This document shows, piece by piece, positions 6,890 through 15,765 of a DNA stretch of 64,000 bases (the first letter of the stretch is position 1; the number at the start of each line of letters is the position of its first letter). The stretch lies in NCBI RefSeq assembly GCF_900130005.1, contig NZ_FQXP01000003.1:558001-622000 (forward strand). Reading direction: 5' to 3'. Both the position numbers and the translations under genes were made by a program. The DNA comes from Clostridium collagenovorans DSM 3089 (lineage in GTDB: Bacteria; Bacillota; Clostridia; Clostridiales; Clostridiaceae). The notes beneath the pieces were generated by a model, which was given only the letters and a program-made list of their open reading frames with translations, ran no database searches and was not told the DNA's origin.

Positions 6890-8864
6890 CAGAACTGAAT
6901 TAACAAAATTAAAGGGGTGTAATGATTGTATATTAGTTGGAAAATTGGCAGTGGAATGTCAATATCCTATAGGGGTCATGAGTAATAGTTCTGATAAAAA
7001 TGTATTTTTTAATATAAAACCTATATGTGATGAACCTATGCCAGTAGTAGAATTTTTAAATAATGAAGTGGATAATGAAGAGAAAAATAATAATTACTTA
7101 GGTATAGATATTTATCAATGGGAAATCATGGATGATAATTATTATGATTTAGAACCGCAGGAAAAAATGAAATTTATTGAAGAAAAACTTGGAAACAAAA
7201 TAATTTTATTTACACCTGCTATAAATGTTAAAAATTACAACATGGAGAAAAAGCTATATAAAAATTTACGTATAGTCTCTGTTGAAGAAGATGGAGCTTT
7301 TAGTGATTTAGATTATTATGAAAGTTATGTTACTATAAATAATTTCAACTCTGTTTTTGAAGAGCAAATTTTAAGTAAAAAGCCTATTAATATTTGCGAC
7401 TATAGTTTGTATATGCCTAATTTAAAGTATTTACTTTGTGGAGAGTATTTATATTACGGATTTTCTGCTTGGAAACAAGATAGAAGATCTTCCATGCTTA
7501 TACATGTGGGTGAGAGTAGTATAAAGAAGGTTAAAATAGAGGATTTAGTAACTTTTAAAAATAATTCAATATTAGCAAAGGGAGATCATAGCTTTATAAA
7601 AAGAGGGCTTATTGAAAATCTAATTTTAAGTGGAGAGCCTGAAACTGTAATAAAATCCATAGCTAATAGTAAGGAAATATCACAAGGTACCGCTATTAAA
7701 AGAGAGGAAATATTTCATTATGATATCTTAAAGGACTGTGACTCAGAAATAGAATTTTTACAGGAGCTAAAAAGATATACTATAGCTGAAGGACTATGTT
7801 ATGACTTTTCAGATTTGGTAAATTTTCATATTAGTTTAAAAACTAATCCATTAACAATTTTAGCAGGCATGGCTGGTATGGGAAAAACTCAGTTAGCCTT
7901 ATCTTATGCTAGAGCTTTTGGATTAAATAAGGAGGATAGAGTGCTTATAGTGCCTATTAGCCCATCATATACTGAACCATCAGATATATTAGGATATTTA
8001 AATAATTCTAATGGAAGCTACATTCCTTCAGAAACAGGAGTAGTTGAATTTTTAGTACAAGCTAATAAGAATAAAGATAAGATGTATATGATAATTTTTG
8101 ATGAAATGAATTTATCACAAATTGAGCATTGGTTTGCTCCATTTATATCCTTATTAGAATTAAATGAGAGGGATAGAAATTTAAGATTATATAGTTCTAA
8201 GAGTCAGTGCAATAATAAAGAGGATTATCCAAGCAGTGTGTTAATAGGAAATAATATTTTATTTGTAGGAACCGTTAACATGGATGAAACTACCAAGGAG
8301 TTTTCAGATAGACTTTTAGATAGAGCCAATATAATAACTCCAAGGAAAAAATCTTTTTTACAATATAAAAAGGAACAGCAAGAAGTAAAAACTTTAACTC
8401 ATAACAATGAAGAATATGGTTTTTATGATTCTTATATGGAGTGGGTAGATGATTGCAATGGATTAGAGGCATTTAATGAAGAGTCTTTAAGGTTTTTAGA
8501 TGAGTTACATGAACTTATTCAGAGCTATGATGAGCAAAGAGGAATATCTTTTAGAACTGTGGAGAGTATTGGAAAATATCTTAAGAATATACCTTTTGAT
8601 GCTAATTATGTACCTTTAATATCAATGAATGATGCCTTTGATATTCAAATAAAACAAAGGGTTTTAACGAAAATAAGAGGGACTAGAGAGCAGTTTGGAG
8701 ATTTAATAGGACAATGTGAACCAATGCAACGCATTCCAGAGAATAGCCAATTATATGAGTTGTTTAATAGTGAAATAGCCAGTAACATAAGCTCATTTAA
8801 AATAACGAAAAAAGAAATATGTAGAAAGGCTCGAGAGTTAAGTTTGTATGGATACACAAACTAA
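6876..8864 (+). CDS. McrB-type AAA+ NTPase
   Basis: A 662-residue protein whose first about 300 residues are of unknown fold and whose second half is an AAA+ module of the McrB type. Walker A is GMAGMGKT (331-338), Walker B IIFDEMN (406-412), and a sensor region GTVNMDETT (465-473) leads into SDRLLDRAN, the position where McrB proteins carry their NTPase signature. Known family role: McrB-like motors assemble as rings and drive an McrC-type nuclease in type IV restriction. Here the nuclease partner is the next gene, overlapping by 17 nt. GGGGTG lies upstream of the ATG. Nucleotide preference (GTP or ATP) and the DNA mark recognised, if any, cannot be read. Confidence 0.82.
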   Translation: MREYNRTELTKLKGCNDCILVGKLAVECQYPIGVMSNSSDKNVFFNIKPICDEPMPVVEFLNNEVDNEEKNNNYLGIDIYQWEIMDDNYYDLEPQEKMKFIEEKLGNKIILFTPAINVKNYNMEKKLYKNLRIVSVEEDGAFSDLDYYESYVTINNFNSVFEEQILSKKPINICDYSLYMPNLKYLLCGEYLYYGFSAWKQDRRSSMLIHVGESSIKKVKIEDLVTFKNNSILAKGDHSFIKRGLIENLILSGEPETVIKSIANSKEISQGTAIKREEIFHYDILKDCDSEIEFLQELKRYTIAEGLCYDFSDLVNFHISLKTNPLTILAGMAGMGKTQLALSYARAFGLNKEDRVLIVPISPSYTEPSDILGYLNNSNGSYIPSETGVVEFLVQANKNKDKMYMIIFDEMNLSQIEHWFAPFISLLELNERDRNLRLYSSKSQCNNKEDYPSSVLIGNNILFVGTVNMDETTKEFSDRLLDRANIITPRKKSFLQYKKEQQEVKTLTHNNEEYGFYDSYMEWVDDCNGLEAFNEESLRFLDELHELIQSYDEQRGISFRTVESIGKYLKNIPFDANYVPLISMNDAFDIQIKQRVLTKIRGTREQFGDLIGQCEPMQRIPENSQLYELFNSEIASNISSFKITKKEICRKARELSLYGYTN

Positions 8865-10476
8865 ATTAATATTTACTATATATGTTTATGGCACCACTAA
8901 TGAAGTGGTAAATACTATTGTAACTGAAAAGATAATAGATCTTACTAAATATCCAGATGGAAATTTAGGAGATAAATTAATTCACTTTGGGGAATACGAA
9001 GCTGTTACTGTAACTTTAGAGTCAGCTGATGAAAGTGCAGAACTTATTGTAGAGACTTTTGAGGAAGATATAAAATCAGTTAAAAATGGTGAAACTGTAA
9101 ATTTAACTTCAAGAATAGATGAAGAGGGTTTATTAGTTCCTGGGTTTTATATGATTCTTCTAAAAACTAAGGATATTAATTTTAATGGATATTATAGAAT
9201 AAACCCTTCTAGTTTATCGTGGCAAGGTTTAGAAAATATAAAAATTTATCTTGAAAAGCTGGTTAAGGGACTTACTTATAACTTAAATTCTGAAAGGATT
9301 ATTTCTAAGGGGGATATAATTAATTTAGGTGATAAATATGAAAAGTTAAACAATTTTAGCTGTATTTTAAACTCTATTATTAATAACCCAATAGAAGATA
9401 TGAAAAAAGAGTATATAAGAACTTCAGTTACTAAGCATATGAATAGTAAGGTTCAATATTTAATTAATAAAAAGGGAGCAAGTGATTATAATGGCATAGT
9501 TAAAGAAAACTTTTCAAGTATCTCTAAACTATCTGTTGATAACTTAGAAAATAAATGGCTAAAGAAAATTTTAGTGCAGTACCTTATATATTTAAAGAAT
9601 ATAGAAAATGAATTAAAATTATATTCTAGTAATATATATATAAATGAAATAAATTACATTGTAAATTTAAGAGGGGTTATTTCATATCACCTTAGATGCT
9701 CCTGGCTTTCTGATATAAAGTTATATAAAAATATAACTAAACCCTCCTTAAGAATGCTTAAGGATAGGAGATATTATAAGCTTTACGAAATTTACAATAA
9801 AATAAGTAATAAAGGCCTTTGTGAAAATGAACAAAAAGAAGAAGTTTATTCATTTAAAAAAACATCTAAACTTTTTGAATATTATATATTTATGTTAATT
9901 ATAAATATAATAAAAGACTTTGGATATGAGTGGGAAAGTGGATGGCTTGCGGATCAAAAGGGAGAAAATTTAAATACTGATCTTCAAAGTGGAACTATAC
10001 TTAGATTTGAGAGCAAAAGTAATATCATTGAAATTGCTTATGATGAAGAAATAAAAGAAATAGATTTTAAAAATCCAGCTTCAGGTTTTGTACCACTTAA
10101 TACAAGGCATAAAAGACCTGATGTAAGAATAGCATTATTTGATAAAAATTATTACTTTAAAAATGCCCTAATAGTTGAAGTAAAGTGTAGAAAACAAAAG
10201 TACCTTTTTAACAGTGAAGGGGAAACAGAGATAATGAAGCAATTAAAGGATTATAAAGCCTTAGGATATTATGAACTTAAAGATGGTAATGGAGAGGTTA
10301 TATGGAATGCTATAAATAATGTAATAATTGCATATCCTAAGCAATTTAATGAAAGAGAAAAATATAGTCACCCTATATATAAGTTTTCTTTTATTGATAT
10401 TGAGCCTTCTGAAAATGAAGAAGATATATTAGGATATGATGAGTTAAAGAGAGAAATACAAAAGTTACTCTTGTAG
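8848..10476 (+). CDS. DUF2357-type protein with PD-(D/E)XK nuclease domain
   Basis: A 542-residue protein, the likely McrC-like effector. The N-terminal two thirds resemble DUF2357-type proteins: beta-rich at first, then a helical linker with PSLRMLKDRRYYKLY. The C-terminal part is a PD-(D/E)XK nuclease of the PDDEXK_7 kind, with RPD at 423-425 (D425) and V-E444-V-K446 in IVEVKCRKQK, so the catalytic acids and lysine are intact. It overlaps the AAA+ gene by 17 nt and is followed by a terminator, so the three genes form one operon. Inference: the ring ATPase loads and activates this nuclease on foreign or modified nucleic acid. Confidence 0.8.
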   Translation: MDTQTKLIFTIYVYGTTNEVVNTIVTEKIIDLTKYPDGNLGDKLIHFGEYEAVTVTLESADESAELIVETFEEDIKSVKNGETVNLTSRIDEEGLLVPGFYMILLKTKDINFNGYYRINPSSLSWQGLENIKIYLEKLVKGLTYNLNSERIISKGDIINLGDKYEKLNNFSCILNSIINNPIEDMKKEYIRTSVTKHMNSKVQYLINKKGASDYNGIVKENFSSISKLSVDNLENKWLKKILVQYLIYLKNIENELKLYSSNIYINEINYIVNLRGVISYHLRCSWLSDIKLYKNITKPSLRMLKDRRYYKLYEIYNKISNKGLCENEQKEEVYSFKKTSKLFEYYIFMLIINIIKDFGYEWESGWLADQKGENLNTDLQSGTILRFESKSNIIEIAYDEEIKEIDFKNPASGFVPLNTRHKRPDVRIALFDKNYYFKNALIVEVKCRKQKYLFNSEGETEIMKQLKDYKALGYYELKDGNGEVIWNAINNVIIAYPKQFNEREKYSHPIYKFSFIDIEPSENEEDILGYDELKREIQKLLL

Positions 10477-10485
10477 AGCAAAGTA

Positions 10486-10531
10486 AAAAATCATGGCATC
10501 TTATAACTTTATGGTGCTATGATTTTTATAA
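10486..10531 (+). terminator. Terminator of the three-gene McrBC-like operon
   Basis: Stem AAAAATCATGGCATC (10486-10500) pairs with 10513-10527 (15 bp including two G-T pairs), ends in T residues, and lies 10 nt after the nuclease stop codon. Confidence 0.75.
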
Positions 10532-10640
10532 AATATAACTTTTTTAAATTTAAACTACAGTATGTTATATAAAAGTTTTATAATATAACTAAGGGGTATA
10601 TTAAATTCATCAAAATTAAGAAATCTTAAAGGCTGGTGTA

Positions 10641-11234
10641 GTGTTTATGGAGAGGATATGCAGAGAAGAAAGTGCTGAGGTATTTGGTGACTTTCCCATA
10701 ATTAAGACAAAAAGATTTATTTTAAGAAATATCTTAGATAGTGATTGTTACGATTTATTTTATATCTTTTGTAATAAAGAAGTTATGAAGTATTCAGGAA
10801 TGTCTTCAGTTAATTCTATTGAGCAAGTAAAAAGAATAATTCGCAAGCTCAATTCTTTTTATTTGAAAAAAACTACTCTTATGTGGGCTATTGAGGATAA
10901 ATCTTCAGGAAAGGTAATAGGTGATTGTGGATTTATTAACCTTAACCTTTCAAGCAAAAGAGGTGAAATCGGGTATTTATTAAAAAAAGATTATTGGAAA
11001 AAAGGTGTTATGACTGAGGTTATAAGCGCAATATTAGATTATAGCTTTAAGCAACTTGAATTAAATAGAGTTCAGGCATCCATTGATGAGAGAAATATTG
11101 GGTCTATTAAATTATTAAAGGGTTGTGGTTTCAAAAAAGAAGGGGTTTTAAGAGAGTATATTTATGATAAAGAAAAAGATAAGTATAGTAACCTAATTCT
11201 TTTATCTAAATTGAAATCAGATACTTTAATTTAG
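10641..11234 (+). CDS. GNAT family N-acetyltransferase (RimJ/RimL-like)
   Basis: A 197-residue (or 195 from the ATG at 10647) acetyltransferase of the GNAT fold, RimJ/RimL subgroup. It shows the typical start IIKTKRFILRNILDSDCYDLF. The acetyl-CoA-binding core is RGEIGYLLKKDYWKKGVMTE near residues 112-131, then NRVQASIDERNIGSIKLLKGCGFKKEGVLRE near 145-175. It would acetylate an amino group of a protein or small molecule; the substrate is unknown. It sits between the McrBC-like operon and the large helicase. Whether it belongs to the defence-like island or is a passenger is undecided. No strong ribosome-binding site is visible, so the exact start is uncertain. Confidence 0.8.
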   Translation: MFMERICREESAEVFGDFPIIKTKRFILRNILDSDCYDLFYIFCNKEVMKYSGMSSVNSIEQVKRIIRKLNSFYLKKTTLMWAIEDKSSGKVIGDCGFINLNLSSKRGEIGYLLKKDYWKKGVMTEVISAILDYSFKQLELNRVQASIDERNIGSIKLLKGCGFKKEGVLREYIYDKEKDKYSNLILLSKLKSDTLI

Positions 11235-11241
11235 TATAGAC

Positions 11242-11270
11242 TTTAAAAAAAGTGTATTATACCGTATAAT
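11242..11270 (+). promoter_or_regulatory. Candidate promoter for the large helicase gene
   Basis: TTTAAA (11242-11247), 17-bp spacer, TATAAT (11265-11270), about 70 nt before the helicase start. The perfect -10 suggests that the helicase is transcribed on its own. Confidence 0.5.
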
Positions 11271-11338
11271 GAGAAGGTCATAACAGAACGTAAGTTTAAA
11301 ATTAATAAACTTTTATTTAAGGATATGGAGGGAGAACT

Positions 11339-14300
11339 TTGGATATAAACAACAAAGTTGAAAAAATCTTCTCCTACTTGCTTGCAGTAAAAAATTTAAA
11401 AGATAAAACTGTAAGGAACATAGAGGAGTATGAAAAAGTATTTTATAAAGAAGAGATAGAAAAATTATCTTCATGTACAGTTAATTTAAATGATTCAATT
11501 GAAGAGTGGATTTCTATAGAAAATAAAGGGGATAGCATATATAACGATTTTTCTAAACTTTACTTAAAGCTTCAAAAAAATAGTGAAAGTTTAGAACTTA
11601 TTTATACTGATGCTGTTGTAGTTGGAAAAGTAGATGAAATGGAAATTTGTCATCCTATACTTACAACTAAGTTAGATTTAAAGTTTAATGATAAGGAAAA
11701 CAAATTTACATTAAAGCCGTATAATAATAAGACTAAAGTTGAATTTGAGTTTCTAAGTGGGGTTATAAAAAACATAAGTTTTGATAATATAATAGAGCTA
11801 AAGAATAAGCTACGAGAGCGTGGAATAGACTTACTTAATCAAGAAGATGCAATAGATGCAATAAAAACCATAGGGAAACATTTAAAATTTACTGAGGAAA
11901 ATATAATTTTAAATCCTGTGTCTTCAAATAAAGAGTTTAAAGTTAACTCAGGGATGCGTATTTATAAATGTCCTATGATCATTCTAAGAAAAACTGATAC
12001 TAGATTATGGAACATGGAACTAAATTCTATGATTGAAGCTCTGAGAGAGGGATGTGAGATTCCTAAAACTATACAAGTATTAGTAGATTCATCAGTAAAA
12101 AATAATACTAATGATCCACAGTGGGAAGATGTTGGACAAGACTTACTTTTTCCATTACCATCTAATGAAGCACAAGAGGAAATTGTAAAAAGATTATCTC
12201 AAAATTTTGGAGTTGTGGTACAAGGTCCCCCAGGAACAGGAAAAAGCCACAGTATCGTTAATTTAATTTGTCATCTTCTAGCACATGGTAAGAGAGTTCT
12301 AGTAACTAGTCAAACAGATAGGGCCTTAAAAGTACTATCTGATAAAATACCAGAGGAGATAAGAGCTCTTTGTATAAGTATACTAGGAGATGATAGTAAA
12401 TCCTTAGATGAGCTAGATGATAGTGTAAGAAAGATTGTTGAACAGATATCAGTAGATACACAAGAATTAAGAACAAATATAAAAAATAGTAGATTAGCTT
12501 TAAATAAATGCAAAGAAAAGCAAAAGGATTTATTTAATAGCTTAAAGGCTATTGAACGTAAGGAAAATGAATATTTCTTATATGATGGTGAAAAGTTTAC
12601 TTTAAAAGAAATTGGTACTTTTATTAAAGAAAATGAGGGGAATTATAGTTGGATTATAGATTCACTTAAGGATATAAACTGTATGCCATTATCTCAAGGA
12701 GAATATGAGGAGTTTTTAAACTTATCATGTAGCATAAGTGAGAAAAAACTACAAGATATTCTTAATGTAAGAGAGTATATAGATAAGTTTTTAGAAAATA
12801 AAAATCTTCATCTTAAGATAAGAGATATAAATAAACTTCAAGCTTTAGAAGATACATTTAAAAAGAGTGTGGATCTTTGGAGTAATGAAGAGAAAGTTAA
12901 AGAAAAAATGGAGAATAGAAATCTTCATAAGTACTTAAACCTTGCTAGTGACATTTTGAGTAAATTAGATAAAACTTGGCACAAGAAGTTTATGGATAAC
13001 TGCTATAGTTCTCAAGAATCTAAAGATAACTGGCGTGCATTTAGTGAAAAATGTAAAACTTATAATGATAGAATTAATTCTTTAAAAATTGACTTAAGTT
13101 CTCACAATATTAATTTAGTAGGTTATGAAGATTTAAATAAATTTAAAGAAGACTTTTTAATTGTAAGTAGAAATATAAACTCAAAGGGAAAAATAGGTGG
13201 ATTATTTAAAGTAATGCATGGAAAATGCAAATATATTTTAGAGGAATGCAGCATAGATTTCAAACCTATTTCAACTAAAGAGCATGTTGAGTTGATTGGA
13301 AAGGTAATTGAAAAATCAGAATGTGAAAGAGCCTTGGTTACATATTGGAATAATAACATGTGTGAGTTTGGAGTAGAAAGATTAAGATATAGTGATGATA
13401 CTTTTAGAGTTAAAATTCAAGAGTATATAAAACAAATTCAAAGTATTTTAATTTTTGAGGAAGAATGTGTAAATCCTATAAAGGAATTATTACCTGAAGA
13501 ACTGTTTACTAGAAAAATGGATTGGTACAAAAAAGATAGCTACGAGATTGTAAAGTTAGCCTTAGAGTCTATTGTAGATTTAGAAAGATTAAATAGCTTA
13601 AATAAGGAAGTAGATGTGTTTATAGCTTCTATTCCTCAACAAGGAATTTTTAAAGAGCTTCATAAGTATATAGAAGATGGTGAAATAAATAAAATTAGAG
13701 ACTTTTTCTTATATATAGATGAACTAAATGAATTACAGTATAAAGCTAAAAGATTAGTTAACTTTAACGAGATTTTACAAAATACTTGTTCTAAAACTTT
13801 AGAGTTTGTAAAAGAATGTATTTCTAATAAAGATGATATAAGCAAGTATAGTAACTTTTCTATGGCATTTAAATGGAAAAAATTCAGAGATTATCTTGAT
13901 TTTTTACAAGATTCTTCTATTGAAGAGGTAGAAAAAAATATAAAAATTGAAAAGGAAAGAGAAGCTCAATTAATTAAGAAATTAGTTACTACAAAGAGTT
14001 GGTATAATCAAATTTTAAGAACAACAGAGGAGCAAAAAAGAAGCTTATTTACTTGGATGGAAGCTATTAAGAGGATAGGAAAAGGTACTGGTTCTCAAGC
14101 TGTTAAATATAGAAAACTTGCTCAAAAGGAAATGGAAAATTGTAAGGATGTTATTCCAGTTTGGATTATGCCTATAAATAGAGTAATTGAAAATATAAGC
14201 CCTGTAGGGGAGTTATTTGATGTAATTATCGTAGATGAAAGTAGTCAAAGTGATATTTCAGCACTTACGGTTTTAATGAGAGGAAAAAGAGCTGTTATAG

Positions 14301-15373
14301 TTGGAGACGATAGACAAATAAGTCCAGAGGCTATAGGTAAAGACATAACTTCTGTTGAATCCTTAATAGATGAGTATTTAAAGGATATACCGCATTCTGA
14401 GTGGTTCGATTTAAAAACAAGTTTATATAACACTGCTTTAAGGGTTTTCCCTAATAGATTAGTTTTAAAGGAACATTTTAGATGTGTACCAGAAATAATA
14501 AATTTCAGTAATGATAATTATTACTCAAAGGAAATTGTTCCATTAAGATGTGCTAGTAGCAAAGAAAATTTTGAAGAACCTATTAAGCTTATAAAAATAG
14601 AAGATGGGGTAAGAGATGAGTCTAAGGCTATTAATATTAAAGAAGCTGAAGAAATAGTGAAAACTATAGTTAAGTGTTGTAAGGATGAAAAGTACAATGA
14701 TATGACTATGGGGGTTATCTCACTTTTAGGAGATGCTCAATCTGAGTACATTGAAGAGCTTTTAATTAAGAGTTTAGGTATGGAAGAAGTTATTAGAAGA
14801 AAACTAGTTTGTGGAGATGCTTATTCATTCCAAGGGGATGAAAGAGATATTATGTTCTTATCTATGGTTATAGCTAATAATGTTAAGTTCACAGCCTTAA
14901 CTAAGGAATCTGATGAAAGAAGATTTAATGTAGCAGCTAGTAGAGCAAAAAATCAGATGTGGATCTTTCACTCAGTAGGTTTAGAAGATTTAAATACTAA
15001 ATGTGTTAGACATTCTCTTTTAAACTATGCTTATAACTATAGTAGCTCTCAATTTACAGAGTCATATATTAAGCCTATTTTAAATCCTTTCCAACAGGAT
15101 ATAGAAAAATACTTGATAGAAAATAATTATGACATTATATCCAATGCAAAAATAGGCAAATACTCTTTAGATTTTGTTATTAATGACAATAATGATACTA
15201 AAAGAAATTTAGCCTTAATGTGTGTTGGTGGTCATGAAGATAATTATATATGGGAAGATCATTATGAAAGACAAATGTGTTTAGAGAGAGTAGGTTGGGA
15301 AATTTTTAAGATAAGAAATAGTGAATTTTATAGTGAAAATAAAATCAAAAAGTTTTTACTAAAAGATAAGTAA
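11339..15373 (+). CDS. Large SF1 helicase with degenerate C-terminal nuclease-like domain
   Basis: A 1344-residue superfamily 1 (COG1112/Upf1-like) helicase. Walker A is GPPGTGKS (296-303), preceded by a Q-motif-like block SNEAQEEIV. A long helical insertion of about 500 residues separates it from motif II VDESSQ (965-970). Further motifs are GDDRQISP, FRCVPEI, SFQGDERD and VAASRAKNQMW. The C-terminal about 80 residues resemble the Vsr/MTES_1575-type nuclease fold: LDF with D1278, then a final strand-helix YERQMCLERVGWEIFKIRN. The second acidic site reads LMCVGGH (1293-1299), where active members have an E-x-D-G-type motif, so cleavage is doubtful. The TTG start is supported by GGAGGGAG at 11327-11334. 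It probably takes part in the same defence island. Confidence 0.82.
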   Translation: MDINNKVEKIFSYLLAVKNLKDKTVRNIEEYEKVFYKEEIEKLSSCTVNLNDSIEEWISIENKGDSIYNDFSKLYLKLQKNSESLELIYTDAVVVGKVDEMEICHPILTTKLDLKFNDKENKFTLKPYNNKTKVEFEFLSGVIKNISFDNIIELKNKLRERGIDLLNQEDAIDAIKTIGKHLKFTEENIILNPVSSNKEFKVNSGMRIYKCPMIILRKTDTRLWNMELNSMIEALREGCEIPKTIQVLVDSSVKNNTNDPQWEDVGQDLLFPLPSNEAQEEIVKRLSQNFGVVVQGPPGTGKSHSIVNLICHLLAHGKRVLVTSQTDRALKVLSDKIPEEIRALCISILGDDSKSLDELDDSVRKIVEQISVDTQELRTNIKNSRLALNKCKEKQKDLFNSLKAIERKENEYFLYDGEKFTLKEIGTFIKENEGNYSWIIDSLKDINCMPLSQGEYEEFLNLSCSISEKKLQDILNVREYIDKFLENKNLHLKIRDINKLQALEDTFKKSVDLWSNEEKVKEKMENRNLHKYLNLASDILSKLDKTWHKKFMDNCYSSQESKDNWRAFSEKCKTYNDRINSLKIDLSSHNINLVGYEDLNKFKEDFLIVSRNINSKGKIGGLFKVMHGKCKYILEECSIDFKPISTKEHVELIGKVIEKSECERALVTYWNNNMCEFGVERLRYSDDTFRVKIQEYIKQIQSILIFEEECVNPIKELLPEELFTRKMDWYKKDSYEIVKLALESIVDLERLNSLNKEVDVFIASIPQQGIFKELHKYIEDGEINKIRDFFLYIDELNELQYKAKRLVNFNEILQNTCSKTLEFVKECISNKDDISKYSNFSMAFKWKKFRDYLDFLQDSSIEEVEKNIKIEKEREAQLIKKLVTTKSWYNQILRTTEEQKRSLFTWMEAIKRIGKGTGSQAVKYRKLAQKEMENCKDVIPVWIMPINRVIENISPVGELFDVIIVDESSQSDISALTVLMRGKRAVIVGDDRQISPEAIGKDITSVESLIDEYLKDIPHSEWFDLKTSLYNTALRVFPNRLVLKEHFRCVPEIINFSNDNYYSKEIVPLRCASSKENFEEPIKLIKIEDGVRDESKAINIKEAEEIVKTIVKCCKDEKYNDMTMGVISLLGDAQSEYIEELLIKSLGMEEVIRRKLVCGDAYSFQGDERDIMFLSMVIANNVKFTALTKESDERRFNVAASRAKNQMWIFHSVGLEDLNTKCVRHSLLNYAYNYSSSQFTESYIKPILNPFQQDIEKYLIENNYDIISNAKIGKYSLDFVINDNNDTKRNLALMCVGGHEDNYIWEDHYERQMCLERVGWEIFKIRNSEFYSENKIKKFLLKDK

Positions 15374-15402
15374 GTTTAATTGATAAATAAAGCTTTGAAA
15401 AT

Positions 15403-15462
15403 ATGCCGAGATAAAACATATAAGTTTGCTTACTTATACATGTTATCTCGGCATGTTTTTTA
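15403..15462 (+). terminator. Terminator after helicase gene
   Basis: Stem ATGCCGAGATAA (15403-15414) pairs with TTATCTCGGCAT (15443-15454), with further pairing of ATAAGT/ACTTAT near the loop, followed by a T run. It marks the end of the island. Confidence 0.85.
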
Positions 15463-15765
15463 TATGATAGAAAAGATAAAAATATAAATTAAAAGATACT
15501 TTTTAATGAATGTGCTATTAAGATTTAGCCTTTAAAAGATATAAAATAATATAATTTGTTTAATGTAAAATAACTTTATAAAGAATTTACATTTTAAATT
15601 ACAATTAACTTTAGGTAATAATAACTAATTATAAATGCTTATCAAACTATACTTCCTATATAAGATTATTTCATAATAAATTGAGTAAATGTAATTTTAA
15701 GACTGTCATTATAAATTTATTATGAATAAGATAAATTAAAACTATAGTTAACAAAGGATGATAGA
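15463..15765. other. Gene-free AT-rich stretch
   Basis: About 300 bases of AT-rich sequence between the helicase terminator and the Cache sensor gene. I see no convincing small gene, repeat or strong promoter. Confidence 0.4.

Noticed and set aside
10552..10569. Motif AACTACAGTAT upstream of the acetyltransferase, similar to AACTGTAGTATT upstream of the island and AACTGCAGTATT near the riboswitch.
   Set aside because: The third copy belongs to the aptamer P1 region, and the similarity is short in AT-rich DNA; not enough for a shared operator.
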